DNA of 64,000 nt, taken from Methylobacterium radiodurans (GTDB lineage: Bacteria > Pseudomonadota > Alphaproteobacteria > Rhizobiales > Beijerinckiaceae). The notes beneath the pieces are model-generated. The model made no database searches. It saw nothing but the letters and a program-made list of their open reading frames with translations, and was not told the origin of the DNA. The stretch lies in contig NZ_CP029551.1 in the NCBI RefSeq assembly GCF_003173735.1, positions 2,070,001 to 2,134,000 on the forward strand, in the 5' to 3' direction. Shown piece after piece: positions 35,339 to 43,682 of the stretch. The translations under genes were made by a program, and so were the position numbers. Each line of letters begins with the position of its first letter. Position 1 is the first letter of the stretch.

Positions 35339-36480
35339 AGTACATGGGCTCAAAGAAGGCCATGTTGCTCAATGGGCTTGGCGAGACAATCAGCGAAGAA
35401 ATTTCAAAATCAACGAGATTCGTAGATTTATTTTCCGGCTCCGGCGCGGTGTCCTGGCACGTCTCGTCGCGGTGGCAGGTGCCTGTACTTGCATGCGATT
35501 TGCAGCACTACGCGGTGTCCCTCGCCGCAGGTGTTCTTACTAGAACTTCCCCTATACAATCTACCAAGACATTTGATAGGTGGATAAAAAAAGCAGAAGA
35601 TAAAGTGCTTTCATGTCCCCATTACAAGGACATTCTTGGTAACCACATGCTTCTGCTCGAAGATGCGAATATTTCTTGCATAGCTGAGGGAGCTCGCGGC
35701 ATTGCGGCCAGGGAGGGCAACAATTCTATTATGCGCTCGTATGGCGGATACTATTTCAGTCCTATGCAGTGCTTGTGGCTTGACGCGCTGCGTCAGGCTT
35801 TGCCTTATCGCACTCAAGACAGAGCTCTAGCACTAGCTGCGCTTATTTGTACAGCTAGCCGTTTGGCGGCATCTCCTGGTCATACAGCGCAACCACTCAA
35901 GGCCAATGAGACTGCGGGCGTGTATCTGAGAAGGGCTTGGAAAAGAGATTTGCTGAGCGTATTAAAGTACAATTTGATCGAAGTCGGACGTAAATCAGCC
36001 CTAAAAAGGGGGGCAGCTTTTCAAGGAGATGCGCTCGAAGTTGCCCGGACACTTCAAGATGGCGACCTTGTCTTCATCGATCCTCCGTACTCAGCCGTAC
36101 AGTACAGTCGTTTCTATCATGTATTGGAAACGATATCGTCTGGTATGAATTTCGTTCCTGAAGGAAGTGGTCGCTACCCGCCAGTAAGCGGTCGTCCTGT
36201 ATCGGCGTATAGTCTAAAAACAAAGTCACGAACCGCGATAGTTGACCTATTCAGGTCTCTCAGCTCAGTTGGCGCTAATGCTATTGTAACGTTTCCAGAG
36301 GAATTGGCCTCGAATGGCTTGAGCGGTAGGGATGTCGAAGAAGCGGCAGACGCTTACTTCGTCATTAAAAAACGCTCTGTTAGCACATCCTTTTCCACCT
36401 TAGGCGGGACGAGGGCCAACCGACAGGCTCGGAAAGTGGGAGGTGAGCTGATCCTTGCGCTGCAAGCGAAAGGGCGCTGA
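35335..36480 (+). CDS. D12-class (Dam-like) N6-adenine DNA methyltransferase
   Basis: The 381-residue enzyme starts MKYMGSK, close to the KYxGSK N-terminal motif of D12/Dam enzymes. SAM motif I is VDLFSGSGAVSW from residue 30 (Asp31), and the catalytic DPPY is residues 249-252. A region of about 200 residues between them probably holds the target recognition part, including SYGGYYFSPMQCLWLDALRQ. The order N-motif, motif I, recognition, DPPY is the alpha-class order. No restriction endonuclease gene is adjacent, so it is either an orphan methylase or part of an unusual modification system with the two coupled genes upstream. Confidence 0.87.
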   Translation: MKYMGSKKAMLLNGLGETISEEISKSTRFVDLFSGSGAVSWHVSSRWQVPVLACDLQHYAVSLAAGVLTRTSPIQSTKTFDRWIKKAEDKVLSCPHYKDILGNHMLLLEDANISCIAEGARGIAAREGNNSIMRSYGGYYFSPMQCLWLDALRQALPYRTQDRALALAALICTASRLAASPGHTAQPLKANETAGVYLRRAWKRDLLSVLKYNLIEVGRKSALKRGAAFQGDALEVARTLQDGDLVFIDPPYSAVQYSRFYHVLETISSGMNFVPEGSGRYPPVSGRPVSAYSLKTKSRTAIVDLFRSLSSVGANAIVTFPEELASNGLSGRDVEEAADAYFVIKKRSVSTSFSTLGGTRANRQARKVGGELILALQAKGR

Positions 36481-36674
36481 TGGTCTAGAGACATTTGAGG
36501 CATCTAGGGTCTCGTATCACCACAGTAAGGTATACCCTGGTGAAGCGTCACAGCGGATGGCCTGCCTTGCGTCACGTTATGGTTCGAGTTCGGCCATGTG
36601 ACGCCCCCCGGCTTGAAGCCTAAAGCTCGACGTTACACCAGGGTGCGCGGTCCCGCTGCGGTTCGACCGCCGTT

Positions 36675-37382
36675 TCACGGCTCCACGTCGAGCGCTATCA
36701 CACGATGTCCGACGATCTCACTCAGCGGCACGTTCGCGGTCAGATACTCCTCGACCCGCTCGCCCGTCAGCGGATCCGTCGCCCAGCCATCACCCTTGAA
36801 GTGCTGGTTGAGCCCCAGCGTATGCCAGAGGAAGAGCCGGGCATTCTCGGCCGTGTCGGCGCAAGTCTCATAGCGCGCAACGCTCATGTGCTCGGGGTGA
36901 TCCTCATTGTCCTTCACCGCGCTGCTGACCAGCGACGGAAGGATGCTCAGGGTGAGCACCGGATCTTGCAGGGCCTCGCGCCACGGCAGGAGCTTTCGGG
37001 CAACCTCGGGGTAGGTCGCCTCGATCATGACGAAGATGCCCGCCCAATCTGCGCGGATGCACTCGGCCTGCGGCAGCACGAACAGCCGCCAGCGCATACC
37101 CTCGGCAAGCTTCTCCCGTAGCCATGCGCGATCCTTTCCGATGCCGAGCACAATCTCCGACCCGCTTCGCCCGATCATGGCGCGCAGCCCATCCGGCCCG
37201 GTCACCCAGGCCAGCCGCCGTCCGCTCGCGAAGGCCAGCATACTGAAGTCGGCATCAGCCCGGCCCCGCACGACCCGCCCGCAGACGCCCGAGATTGCCT
37301 CAGGAACTGCCCGGCCGCCCTCGAAGAGCTCGACGTAGCCCGCCGGGTCGGTGGTGGCGGGCGCGGAGTTGGCATGGTCCAC
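36675..37382 (-). CDS. Hypothetical protein, 235 residues
   Basis: The product is soluble and has no recognised domain. It contains FSMLAFASGRRLAWVTGPDGLRAMIGRSGSE near residue 47, a positively charged mid-part (DRAWLREKLAEGMRWRLFVLP) and an acidic C-terminus (SEIVGHRVIALDVEP). The start is GTG 37382. It is divergent from the metallo-hydrolase gene with only about 28 bases between starts, so the two must share a promoter region and may be co-regulated. Confidence 0.6.
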   Translation of the reverse strand: MDHANSAPATTDPAGYVELFEGGRAVPEAISGVCGRVVRGRADADFSMLAFASGRRLAWVTGPDGLRAMIGRSGSEIVLGIGKDRAWLREKLAEGMRWRLFVLPQAECIRADWAGIFVMIEATYPEVARKLLPWREALQDPVLTLSILPSLVSSAVKDNEDHPEHMSVARYETCADTAENARLFLWHTLGLNQHFKGDGWATDPLTGERVEEYLTANVPLSEIVGHRVIALDVEP

Positions 37383-37410
37383 GGTCGCAGCCTCGTGCTA
37401 AAGCTTGGCT

Positions 37411-38748
37411 GTGACAAGCTACCCCGAGCCTCTCGCAGGACCTATCAACACCCTCGCTGCGGCCGGGGGGCTTCGCGCTTGCGTGCATCGGGGCACGCGC
37501 GAGATCGGTGGCACCTGCGTCGAACTGGAATGTGCGAGCGCGCGCCTCCTGCTCGACCTCGGCCTCCCCCTGGATGCTGATCCCGCCCTCGACCCGGCAT
37601 CGCTGCTGCCCGCCGTGCCTGGGCTGAACAAGGCTGACCAGAGCCTGTATGCCATCGTGCTCTCTCACAGCCACGCCGATCACTGGGGGCTGATACCCCA
37701 TGCCGGATCACCCGTGCGGGTCGTTGCTGGTGCCGCTACCCGGCGCATCCTGCGCGCGGCAGCCCCCTTCGTGCCCCGGTCGATACCGGCTCAGTTCGGG
37801 GAGCTGGACGACGGCCCCACGCTCGCTGACCGGGTGCCCATCACCATCGGGCCATTCCGTATCACCCCCTACCTCGTGGACCACTCGGCCTACGATGCCT
37901 ACGCGCTCTTGATCGAGGCGGGCGGACGCCGGTTGTTCTACTCCGGCGACCTGCGTGCACATGGACGGAAGGGCGCACTGTTCGAGCGCCTGCTGCGCGA
38001 GCCGCCCCCGGCCGTCGATGCCATGCTGATGGAGGGCTCAAGCCTCGGTCGCCTGATGCCGGGGCAGAGCTTTCCAACCGAGGGTGAGATCGAGGAGCGC
38101 TTCGTCGAGCGCCTGCGTGATCCAGGCTTCGTCGGGGTGTGTGCGTCGGCTCAAAACATCGACCGCGTCGTCTCGCTCTACCGTGCCGCCAAGCGCACCG
38201 GGCGAACCCTGGTGCTCGACCTCTACGCACTCGAAGTCCTCCGGGCGACGGGCAATCCGAACATCCCGGCACCAGGTTGGCCCAACCTCGCGGTCTACGT
38301 GCCCCAGTACCAGCGTCGCCAGATCGCACGAAGTGAGCGCTTCGACCTGCTCGCCCCGTACAAACCCTACCGCATCTACCCGGAGGGTCTGAGCGAGCTT
38401 GCGCCACGCGCCGTGATGCTGTTTCGGCCCGCCATGCTGCGCGACGTGGATGCGCTCAGCTCCGACGTGTGGCCGACCACGCGAGTGATCTGGTCGCAGT
38501 GGGAGGGCTACCTCAAAGACGAGACCGGGTCAGGTGCGAAGCTGCGTGCCGAGTTGGCCTCACGCGGGGTCGGCCTCGAGGTGATCCACACCTCGGGCCA
38601 CGCCAGCATCGATGATCTCAAACGGCTCGTGGAGGCGGTACAGCCACGCGCGCTCGTGCCGGTCCACACCTTCGCGGGTGACCGATTCACGGAGCATTTC
38701 GGTCCGAGCGTCACGCGGCGCGCCGATGGCGAATGGTGGCCGGTCTGA
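37411..38748 (+). CDS. Metallo-beta-lactamase-fold hydrolase, RNase J/beta-CASP type
   Basis: The roughly 445-residue protein has HRGTREIGGTCVELE near residue 28, the zinc motif SHSHADHWGL with His86-x-His88-x-Asp90-His91, and VDHSAYDAYALLIEAGGRRLFYSGDLRAHG near 150. A C-terminal HTSGHAS and PVHTFAGDRF supply further metal ligands. The order fits nucleases of the RNase J/CPSF beta-CASP group. It lies in an island rather than near housekeeping RNA genes, and its partners are unknown proteins. A GTG at 37411 or TTG at 37405 is the start. Confidence 0.78.
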   Translation: MTSYPEPLAGPINTLAAAGGLRACVHRGTREIGGTCVELECASARLLLDLGLPLDADPALDPASLLPAVPGLNKADQSLYAIVLSHSHADHWGLIPHAGSPVRVVAGAATRRILRAAAPFVPRSIPAQFGELDDGPTLADRVPITIGPFRITPYLVDHSAYDAYALLIEAGGRRLFYSGDLRAHGRKGALFERLLREPPPAVDAMLMEGSSLGRLMPGQSFPTEGEIEERFVERLRDPGFVGVCASAQNIDRVVSLYRAAKRTGRTLVLDLYALEVLRATGNPNIPAPGWPNLAVYVPQYQRRQIARSERFDLLAPYKPYRIYPEGLSELAPRAVMLFRPAMLRDVDALSSDVWPTTRVIWSQWEGYLKDETGSGAKLRAELASRGVGLEVIHTSGHASIDDLKRLVEAVQPRALVPVHTFAGDRFTEHFGPSVTRRADGEWWPV

Positions 38749-38756
38749 CGGCCGGG

Positions 38757-40061
38757 CTAATCCGCAGCCCCGCCTGCGCGATGTTTGGCAAGCCAGCCAG
38801 TGAGGTCGGATCGCTCGTGATCTGAGAGCCGCTGCAAAGCGTCCCGCAGGCTTTGGCAGAGGGCGTCGCGCACCGGGTGCGGGCCTTCGGCATACTCCTC
38901 CGGCTCACCCGAGTGCCGCGCCCGTCGATGTTCGAAGAAGAGGCACAGCCACAGTTCGAGTGCTGTTCCGGGCCAGCAGCCCGTCGCTTCGGCGTGCGAG
39001 AGCTTCGCGTTGGCGAAGGCGCTGAGCTTCGTGATGCCGATCTCGCGCGCGACCTCGTAGCCGTCGAGCAGATCCATCAACTCGATGGAGTCGTTCCAGT
39101 GGAAGGGGTTTGGGATCGCGTCGAACCGGCCGCCTTGAACCGCGTCGATCCAGCCTTCCTTGACGGCGACCTGGGGTTCGGCACGGAAGGCTGAGTTGGC
39201 CCGCCACAGGCCGAAGCCAAGGTGGAATAGGTCGATCTGGTCGGCGAAGGGCAGCGCCCGAAGCGCACCGAGGTCGAGACGTCCGGCACGCGGGTTATAG
39301 TCTACGAGGGCCACTACGGCGCGCACATCTTCGATACGGTCTGAGACAGGAAGCCGCTGGATCTTGGCCTGGGCCAAATCGCTCAGACCGTTCAGAAGCC
39401 CGAGCCGTGCCTTCTGCCGGAGTTGACCCTGAAGCTCGTGGGCGAAAGTCGGCAAGGTGCCTCGCAGATCCTCGAAGTAGCGTGACAACTGGGCAGCCAC
39501 GCCCTCGACGCCACCGCCAAGCCCGAACTTGACCTCGATCAGCGCAGGCATCAGGGCGTCGTTCGTGATGCGGCGGTCGCCGGGCCAGTAGACGCCGACC
39601 ACGTCGGTGCGGCCCTTGCCCTCCTCGGCGATGCCCTGCCGATCAACGGCGATGTAGTCGGAGTTCAGCCCCTCGCGGTTGTTCACCCGCACGAGAAGCT
39701 GCTCGAACTCGATCTCCTTGCCGCGCGCCGCGTGCAGGGCGATGCGCTGTTTGATGTGCGGGACCTCGGTCTCGCAGAAGGCAGCGACCTGCTCGGCCAC
39801 CTGCACGTCGAGGCTCTGTATGCCCCAGAACTTCTCGTGCGACAGCAGGCGGTAGCCGTCCCGCAGCCGCTTCACGCTGACGAGGCGCTGACCCTTGCAG
39901 TAGACATCGAGGATGTCGGTCCTGATCTCGGCGATGAGATCTCGATCCCGCTGGACCAAGGTGAGAAGTGGAGCGAGCGGGCCTGCAACGAGATCGCCTT
40001 CGAATGCAGCATCGAGGATGCGGGGCGGGCGCAGGCTGGTGCTCACGGGCGAGTCCGACAA
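38757..40061 (-). CDS. Unknown protein, 434 residues, with PD-(D/E)XK nuclease-like core
   Basis: The protein has no known family to my recognition. Near residue 150 the segment GRTDVVGVYWPG followed about 20 residues later by LMPALIEVKFGLGGG has the D...(E)xK spacing of PD-(D/E)XK nucleases. Upstream is IEFEQLLVRVNNREGLNSDYIAVD. The C-terminus is helical and rich in Arg and His. It starts at TTG 40061 or GTG 40046. It is convergent with the metallo-hydrolase (8 bases apart), suggesting a functional pair of nuclease-like proteins. Its activity is inference only. Confidence 0.6.
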   Translation of the reverse strand: MSDSPVSTSLRPPRILDAAFEGDLVAGPLAPLLTLVQRDRDLIAEIRTDILDVYCKGQRLVSVKRLRDGYRLLSHEKFWGIQSLDVQVAEQVAAFCETEVPHIKQRIALHAARGKEIEFEQLLVRVNNREGLNSDYIAVDRQGIAEEGKGRTDVVGVYWPGDRRITNDALMPALIEVKFGLGGGVEGVAAQLSRYFEDLRGTLPTFAHELQGQLRQKARLGLLNGLSDLAQAKIQRLPVSDRIEDVRAVVALVDYNPRAGRLDLGALRALPFADQIDLFHLGFGLWRANSAFRAEPQVAVKEGWIDAVQGGRFDAIPNPFHWNDSIELMDLLDGYEVAREIGITKLSAFANAKLSHAEATGCWPGTALELWLCLFFEHRRARHSGEPEEYAEGPHPVRDALCQSLRDALQRLSDHERSDLTGWLAKHRAGGAAD

Positions 40062-40134
40062 GAAAGGGCGTTGACAGCGACTATTACGGCTGTGGTTCGT
40101 GAGGTGGGCCTATCACACCCTGAGGTGACACCCT

Positions 40135-40686
40135 ATGGCCCGCATCGGTTATGCTCGCGTCAGCACCCTCGATCAGGACCTCGACGGGCAACTCGCCCGG
40201 CTGACAGCGGAGGGCTGCACCCTCATTCGCTCGGAAAAGGTCTCCGGCGGTTCTCGGGAGGGCCGCCCCGAACTGGCGACGGTCATCGCATTCCTCCGGG
40301 CCGGCGACGAACTCGTCGTTGCCCGGCTCGACCGGCTTGGCCGCGACACCCGCGACGTGCTCAACATCATTTACGAGATCGAGCAGCGCGGGGCCTTCGT
40401 CACTGTGCTCGACCCGCACGTCTCAACACAGGGGCCGATGGGTCACATCATGCTGACCGTGCTCGGCATGGTCGCCCAGATGGAACGCCGATTTATCAAG
40501 GAGCGGCAGCGCGAGGGCATCGAGCGAGCGAAGGCCGCTGGTATCTACGAGGGCGGGAAGCGCCGGTTCGACCGCGAACGCATCCATGCGCTGCACGCCG
40601 AGGGCATAGGCCCGGCCGCCATCGCGCGAGCGGTCGGCTGTTCGCGTATGCAGGTCTACCGGGTGCTGCGGGATTCCTCTGCTTGA
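40135..40686 (+). CDS. Serine recombinase, resolvase/invertase family
   Basis: The 183-residue protein starts MARIGYARVSTLDQD with nucleophile Ser10. The catalytic domain runs to about residue 130 with DRLGRDTRDVL and GHIMLTVLGMVAQMERRFIKERQREG. A C-terminal helix-turn-helix (GIGPAAIARAVGCSRMQVYRVL) binds the crossover site. Length and order match Tn3-type resolvases and DNA invertases. The region just upstream (40100-40134) holds TGAGGTG-type short repeats that could be part of its res site. No transposase is nearby. Confidence 0.9.
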   Translation: MARIGYARVSTLDQDLDGQLARLTAEGCTLIRSEKVSGGSREGRPELATVIAFLRAGDELVVARLDRLGRDTRDVLNIIYEIEQRGAFVTVLDPHVSTQGPMGHIMLTVLGMVAQMERRFIKERQREGIERAKAAGIYEGGKRRFDRERIHALHAEGIGPAAIARAVGCSRMQVYRVLRDSSA

Positions 40687-40860
40687 GTGGCCCAGACTGT
40701 CTCTTCTTGATCAGGTGCACCATACGGCCAAGAGCATCGCCCCGCCGACCGGGCGCGCTCGGCCCAGACGGGAAGCCGCCGCGCCGTTCCGTCGAAGCTG
40801 GACGCGCTTGGCCGGATAGGGGATGCCGGGTGGTGTTCTAATCAATGTCGGTCCGCTCCC

Positions 40861-42093
40861 ATGCACGGTGACGTATTTCTCCTCGAACGGCCCGACCAGC
40901 CCGTTCAGCGGGCCGCCCGCATACCGCTCGGCGACACTCGCGGACGCAACGAAGCGTGGCTGCGCAACACTCTGTTCGCCCATCCCGATGCCTTGCCCGT
41001 CGCTGACATCGACCCAGCCTTTGGCCCGCTACTGCCACTGTGCCGGGAAATGCGAACGGAAGCCGGGCCGCTCGACATCGCCTTCATCAACCCGCACGGC
41101 TACCTGACGCTCGTCGAGTGCAAGCTGTGGCGCAACCCAGAGGCCCGCCGTAAGGTCGTGGCCCAGATCCTCGACTACGCCCGCGCCATCACCCGATGGT
41201 CTTATGCCGACCTGCAACGGCAGGTCTCGATGGCGTCGGGCCGCAAGGGCAACTTGCCCTTCGAGGTCGCGCGTGCCCACAATCCGTCGCTGGAAGAGCA
41301 TCGCTTCGCCGATGCGGTCGTGCGCGCTATGCGGTCGGGTCGCTTTCTCCTGCTGATCGCAGGGGACGGCATTCGCGAGGACGTTGGCGCGCTGGCCGAG
41401 TTGGTCAACAGGAACGCAGCCTCAGGCTTCTCGCTCGGGCTCGTGGAGGTGGCGCTTTACGAGCTCGGAGGCGATGCGCTCGCGATCCAGCCGCGCGTGA
41501 CCGCCCGCACGCACCTGATCGAGCGGCAGGTCGTACTCTTGCGTGGGGACGGCGGCTCTCTCGGCGAGGATCGGATTGAGGACCGTCCGTCGTTCGCGTC
41601 GGCGGCAATGCCGGCGTCTGGCGGGCAAGAGGAGGCGGTCGGTGTGCCCGAGACCGGGGCGGCGGGCCGCAATGCGTTGCTGAAGGCCGAGTATGAGCGG
41701 TGGTGGCAACCGGTGGCTCAGATGCGATTCGACGACCCCGAGCAGCCGAGTCCAGAGGTAAGGTGGCCCAATCACGTGCGCGCCTCGCTGCCTTGGCCGA
41801 ACCTTTGGATCACGGCCTATCGCGATGCGCGCGTATGCGGTGTGTTCCTGGCTGGACATCAGGAGGCGCGACGAGAGTTTCTAGTGCGCGCTGAAGGGGA
41901 GATCGACGGGTGGGGCACGATCCTGCCCGAGGGAACCAGCGTAGAGCCGCCGGGCGACGCGGATGCGGGCTCGATCTCGACTCGGCGAACGCACGCGAGC
42001 TTCATGAACGACGACGAAAATCGAGCATGGCTGATGACCGTCCTCAACGGGTACGTCAACGTCCTGCGGCCTCGCGCCAAGCGTCTCGCGTGA
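40861..42093 (+). CDS. Unknown protein, 410 residues, with PD-(D/E)XK-like nuclease domain
   Basis: Near residue 72 the sequence PLDIAFINPHGYLTLVECKL followed by WRNPEARRKVVAQILDYA has the D-x(n)-ExK arrangement of PD-(D/E)XK nucleases (Asp, Glu, Lys in place). The rest has WPNLWITAYRDARVCGVFLAG near residue 318. The family is common in genomic islands, often annotated only as hypothetical. The ribosome site is weak. It follows the resolvase gene by about 175 bases. The target is unknown. Confidence 0.62.
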   Translation: MHGDVFLLERPDQPVQRAARIPLGDTRGRNEAWLRNTLFAHPDALPVADIDPAFGPLLPLCREMRTEAGPLDIAFINPHGYLTLVECKLWRNPEARRKVVAQILDYARAITRWSYADLQRQVSMASGRKGNLPFEVARAHNPSLEEHRFADAVVRAMRSGRFLLLIAGDGIREDVGALAELVNRNAASGFSLGLVEVALYELGGDALAIQPRVTARTHLIERQVVLLRGDGGSLGEDRIEDRPSFASAAMPASGGQEEAVGVPETGAAGRNALLKAEYERWWQPVAQMRFDDPEQPSPEVRWPNHVRASLPWPNLWITAYRDARVCGVFLAGHQEARREFLVRAEGEIDGWGTILPEGTSVEPPGDADAGSISTRRTHASFMNDDENRAWLMTVLNGYVNVLRPRAKRLA

Positions 42094-42404
42094 ACTGCGG
42101 CGCAGGGCTGAAATCGCGTCGCAGAGCAGCCTTCCAGCGGCATTTTCCACGAGGGCAAACCGCCGAGGCGCACGAGGTTTGCATCGTGCTGGCGCAGAAA
42201 GTCGAAATTGGCCGATCCGACCGCCTGCACGGTAATGGTTCCTCCCCGCCTTAAGCGTGACGGTAATTCCAGCGGGGGTAACTCGCAAAGTGGCCGTGCG
42301 TGCACCGGATGGAATGCTCAGCGGTGCGATCAGCCGGTTACAGCCCGACAAACCGGTCCGAGACCTGAGCCTCGGCCTTCAGGGGCTGCGCCAAGCTGAG
42401 AACC
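42094..42404 (-). pseudogene. Possible decayed gene fragment in a 310-base gap
   Basis: On the minus strand, RLIAPLSIPSGARTATLRVT and PAGITVTLKAG in one frame run on, after a shift at about 42235, as GTITVQAVGSANFDFLRQHD, then ANLVRLGGLPSWKMPLEG. The joined reading looks like the C-terminus of a real protein. No single frame keeps it and no start was found. Otherwise the gap shows no gene. Confidence 0.3.
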
Positions 42405-43682
42405 TCAACGGCACTTGACCCACTTCGAGGTCTCACCCTCCTGAGCCAGCAAGAGACCATCGCGGGTCAGTGTGTAGGTCGCGGTGCCGAAGATCTCCGG
42501 CACGTCCTGCACATCGATCCGATGCGAGCCGGCAATCTGCCATGCCTGCGGCCCGAGCCGGCGCACCGCGTTGATCCGCTGCGGGAACTCAAACTGGCGA
42601 TTGCCGCTGCGCTCACGCTCGGAGATCACCATGACGCTGTGGTCCTCGTAGTCCTCCGCGATGCGCCCTGGATCAGCGCAGGCGCGCTGGTTGTCAAACC
42701 AACGGCCTCGGAGTTCGCTCGGGTACGTGGCCTGCGGATCGCGGTAGACGAGCCCGCGCTCGGCATCGGGTCGTCGCCCCGGGCAGAGCGCGTCGAAAGT
42801 GGAATCGACCGTGTCCTCGCCCGAGACCACCGAACCGTCGAGCCACTCGTCGCTGGCGACATTGCGCCAGATCCAGCGGCGCGACGCATCCAGATGGCTG
42901 TCGGAGGGGAAAGTCGTGGGTCGCGCGAATAGGCGATAGGTTCGGTCGCGGACCGTCACAACCCGGGTCGTGCAATTGGCCCGCCCCTGCACCTCGTAGT
43001 CGGGGAAATCGCTCAGACAGCTTCGTAGCGCGGCTGGCTCGCTGCCGGCATAGCTGGAGCAAAAGTCGCGACGCTCGGCCGGGCCGGCGCGAAATATGCC
43101 GACCGCTGCCTCGGCCATCTGGCCCGTCAGACTCACCGCACGGGCGAAAGGGGCACGACCGGCGCTGACAGTGAAATCGGCGAGGCGCGTGGTGACGCGG
43201 AGTGGCACCTCGCGATCTGCTTTGGGCGAGGCGACAGTCGCAGCGGGGGCGAACACCCCGACCGGCATGTAGCCGAGATGCTGGCCGACCTCGGTCAGGT
43301 AGACGATCAGCCCGGAATTCGTCGTCTCGGTGGCTAGGGGCCGCCCGGCTGTCACCGTCTGGCAGCTTTTCTCCCGCACGAGGCCAGCGCCGATCTCGCT
43401 GCCCGTCGCCGGCCCAGCCAGCGCGATCTTCTCGGCTCCGGCGTAATCGCAGGCGAAAACCGGCGCGGCGAAGGTGCAGGGTTGCCCGACCGTGCAGAGC
43501 GGTGCGGCGACCCCGGCGGCAGCGGTCGGGATCGTCATCGGCTCGGCCGCGCTCGCGCCAGCCGCGAGCATAGTGACGGAGATTACCGTGATGGCCGGGC
43601 CTGCTAAGACCCTGTGCAGCCCGTGCAGGCCGTGCTTGGCCCTCGCACCACCGGTGCTGAGCGTAAACCGAGCGGCCCGCAT
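42405..43682 (-). CDS. Exported hypothetical protein, 425 residues
   Basis: The N-terminus has a long signal-like segment (basic start, then ITVISVTMLAAGASAAEP) with probable cleavage after ASA near residue 46. The mature part contains several cysteines (LCTVGQPCTF, FACDYAG, DFCSSYAGSEP) that may form disulfides in the periplasm. The C-terminus ends GETSKWVKCR. No domain was recognised. Its ATG overlaps the stop of the upstream gene by one base, so the two exported proteins are translationally coupled. Confidence 0.65.
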   Translation of the reverse strand: MRAARFTLSTGGARAKHGLHGLHRVLAGPAITVISVTMLAAGASAAEPMTIPTAAAGVAAPLCTVGQPCTFAAPVFACDYAGAEKIALAGPATGSEIGAGLVREKSCQTVTAGRPLATETTNSGLIVYLTEVGQHLGYMPVGVFAPAATVASPKADREVPLRVTTRLADFTVSAGRAPFARAVSLTGQMAEAAVGIFRAGPAERRDFCSSYAGSEPAALRSCLSDFPDYEVQGRANCTTRVVTVRDRTYRLFARPTTFPSDSHLDASRRWIWRNVASDEWLDGSVVSGEDTVDSTFDALCPGRRPDAERGLVYRDPQATYPSELRGRWFDNQRACADPGRIAEDYEDHSVMVISERERSGNRQFEFPQRINAVRRLGPQAWQIAGSHRIDVQDVPEIFGTATYTLTRDGLLLAQEGETSKWVKCR

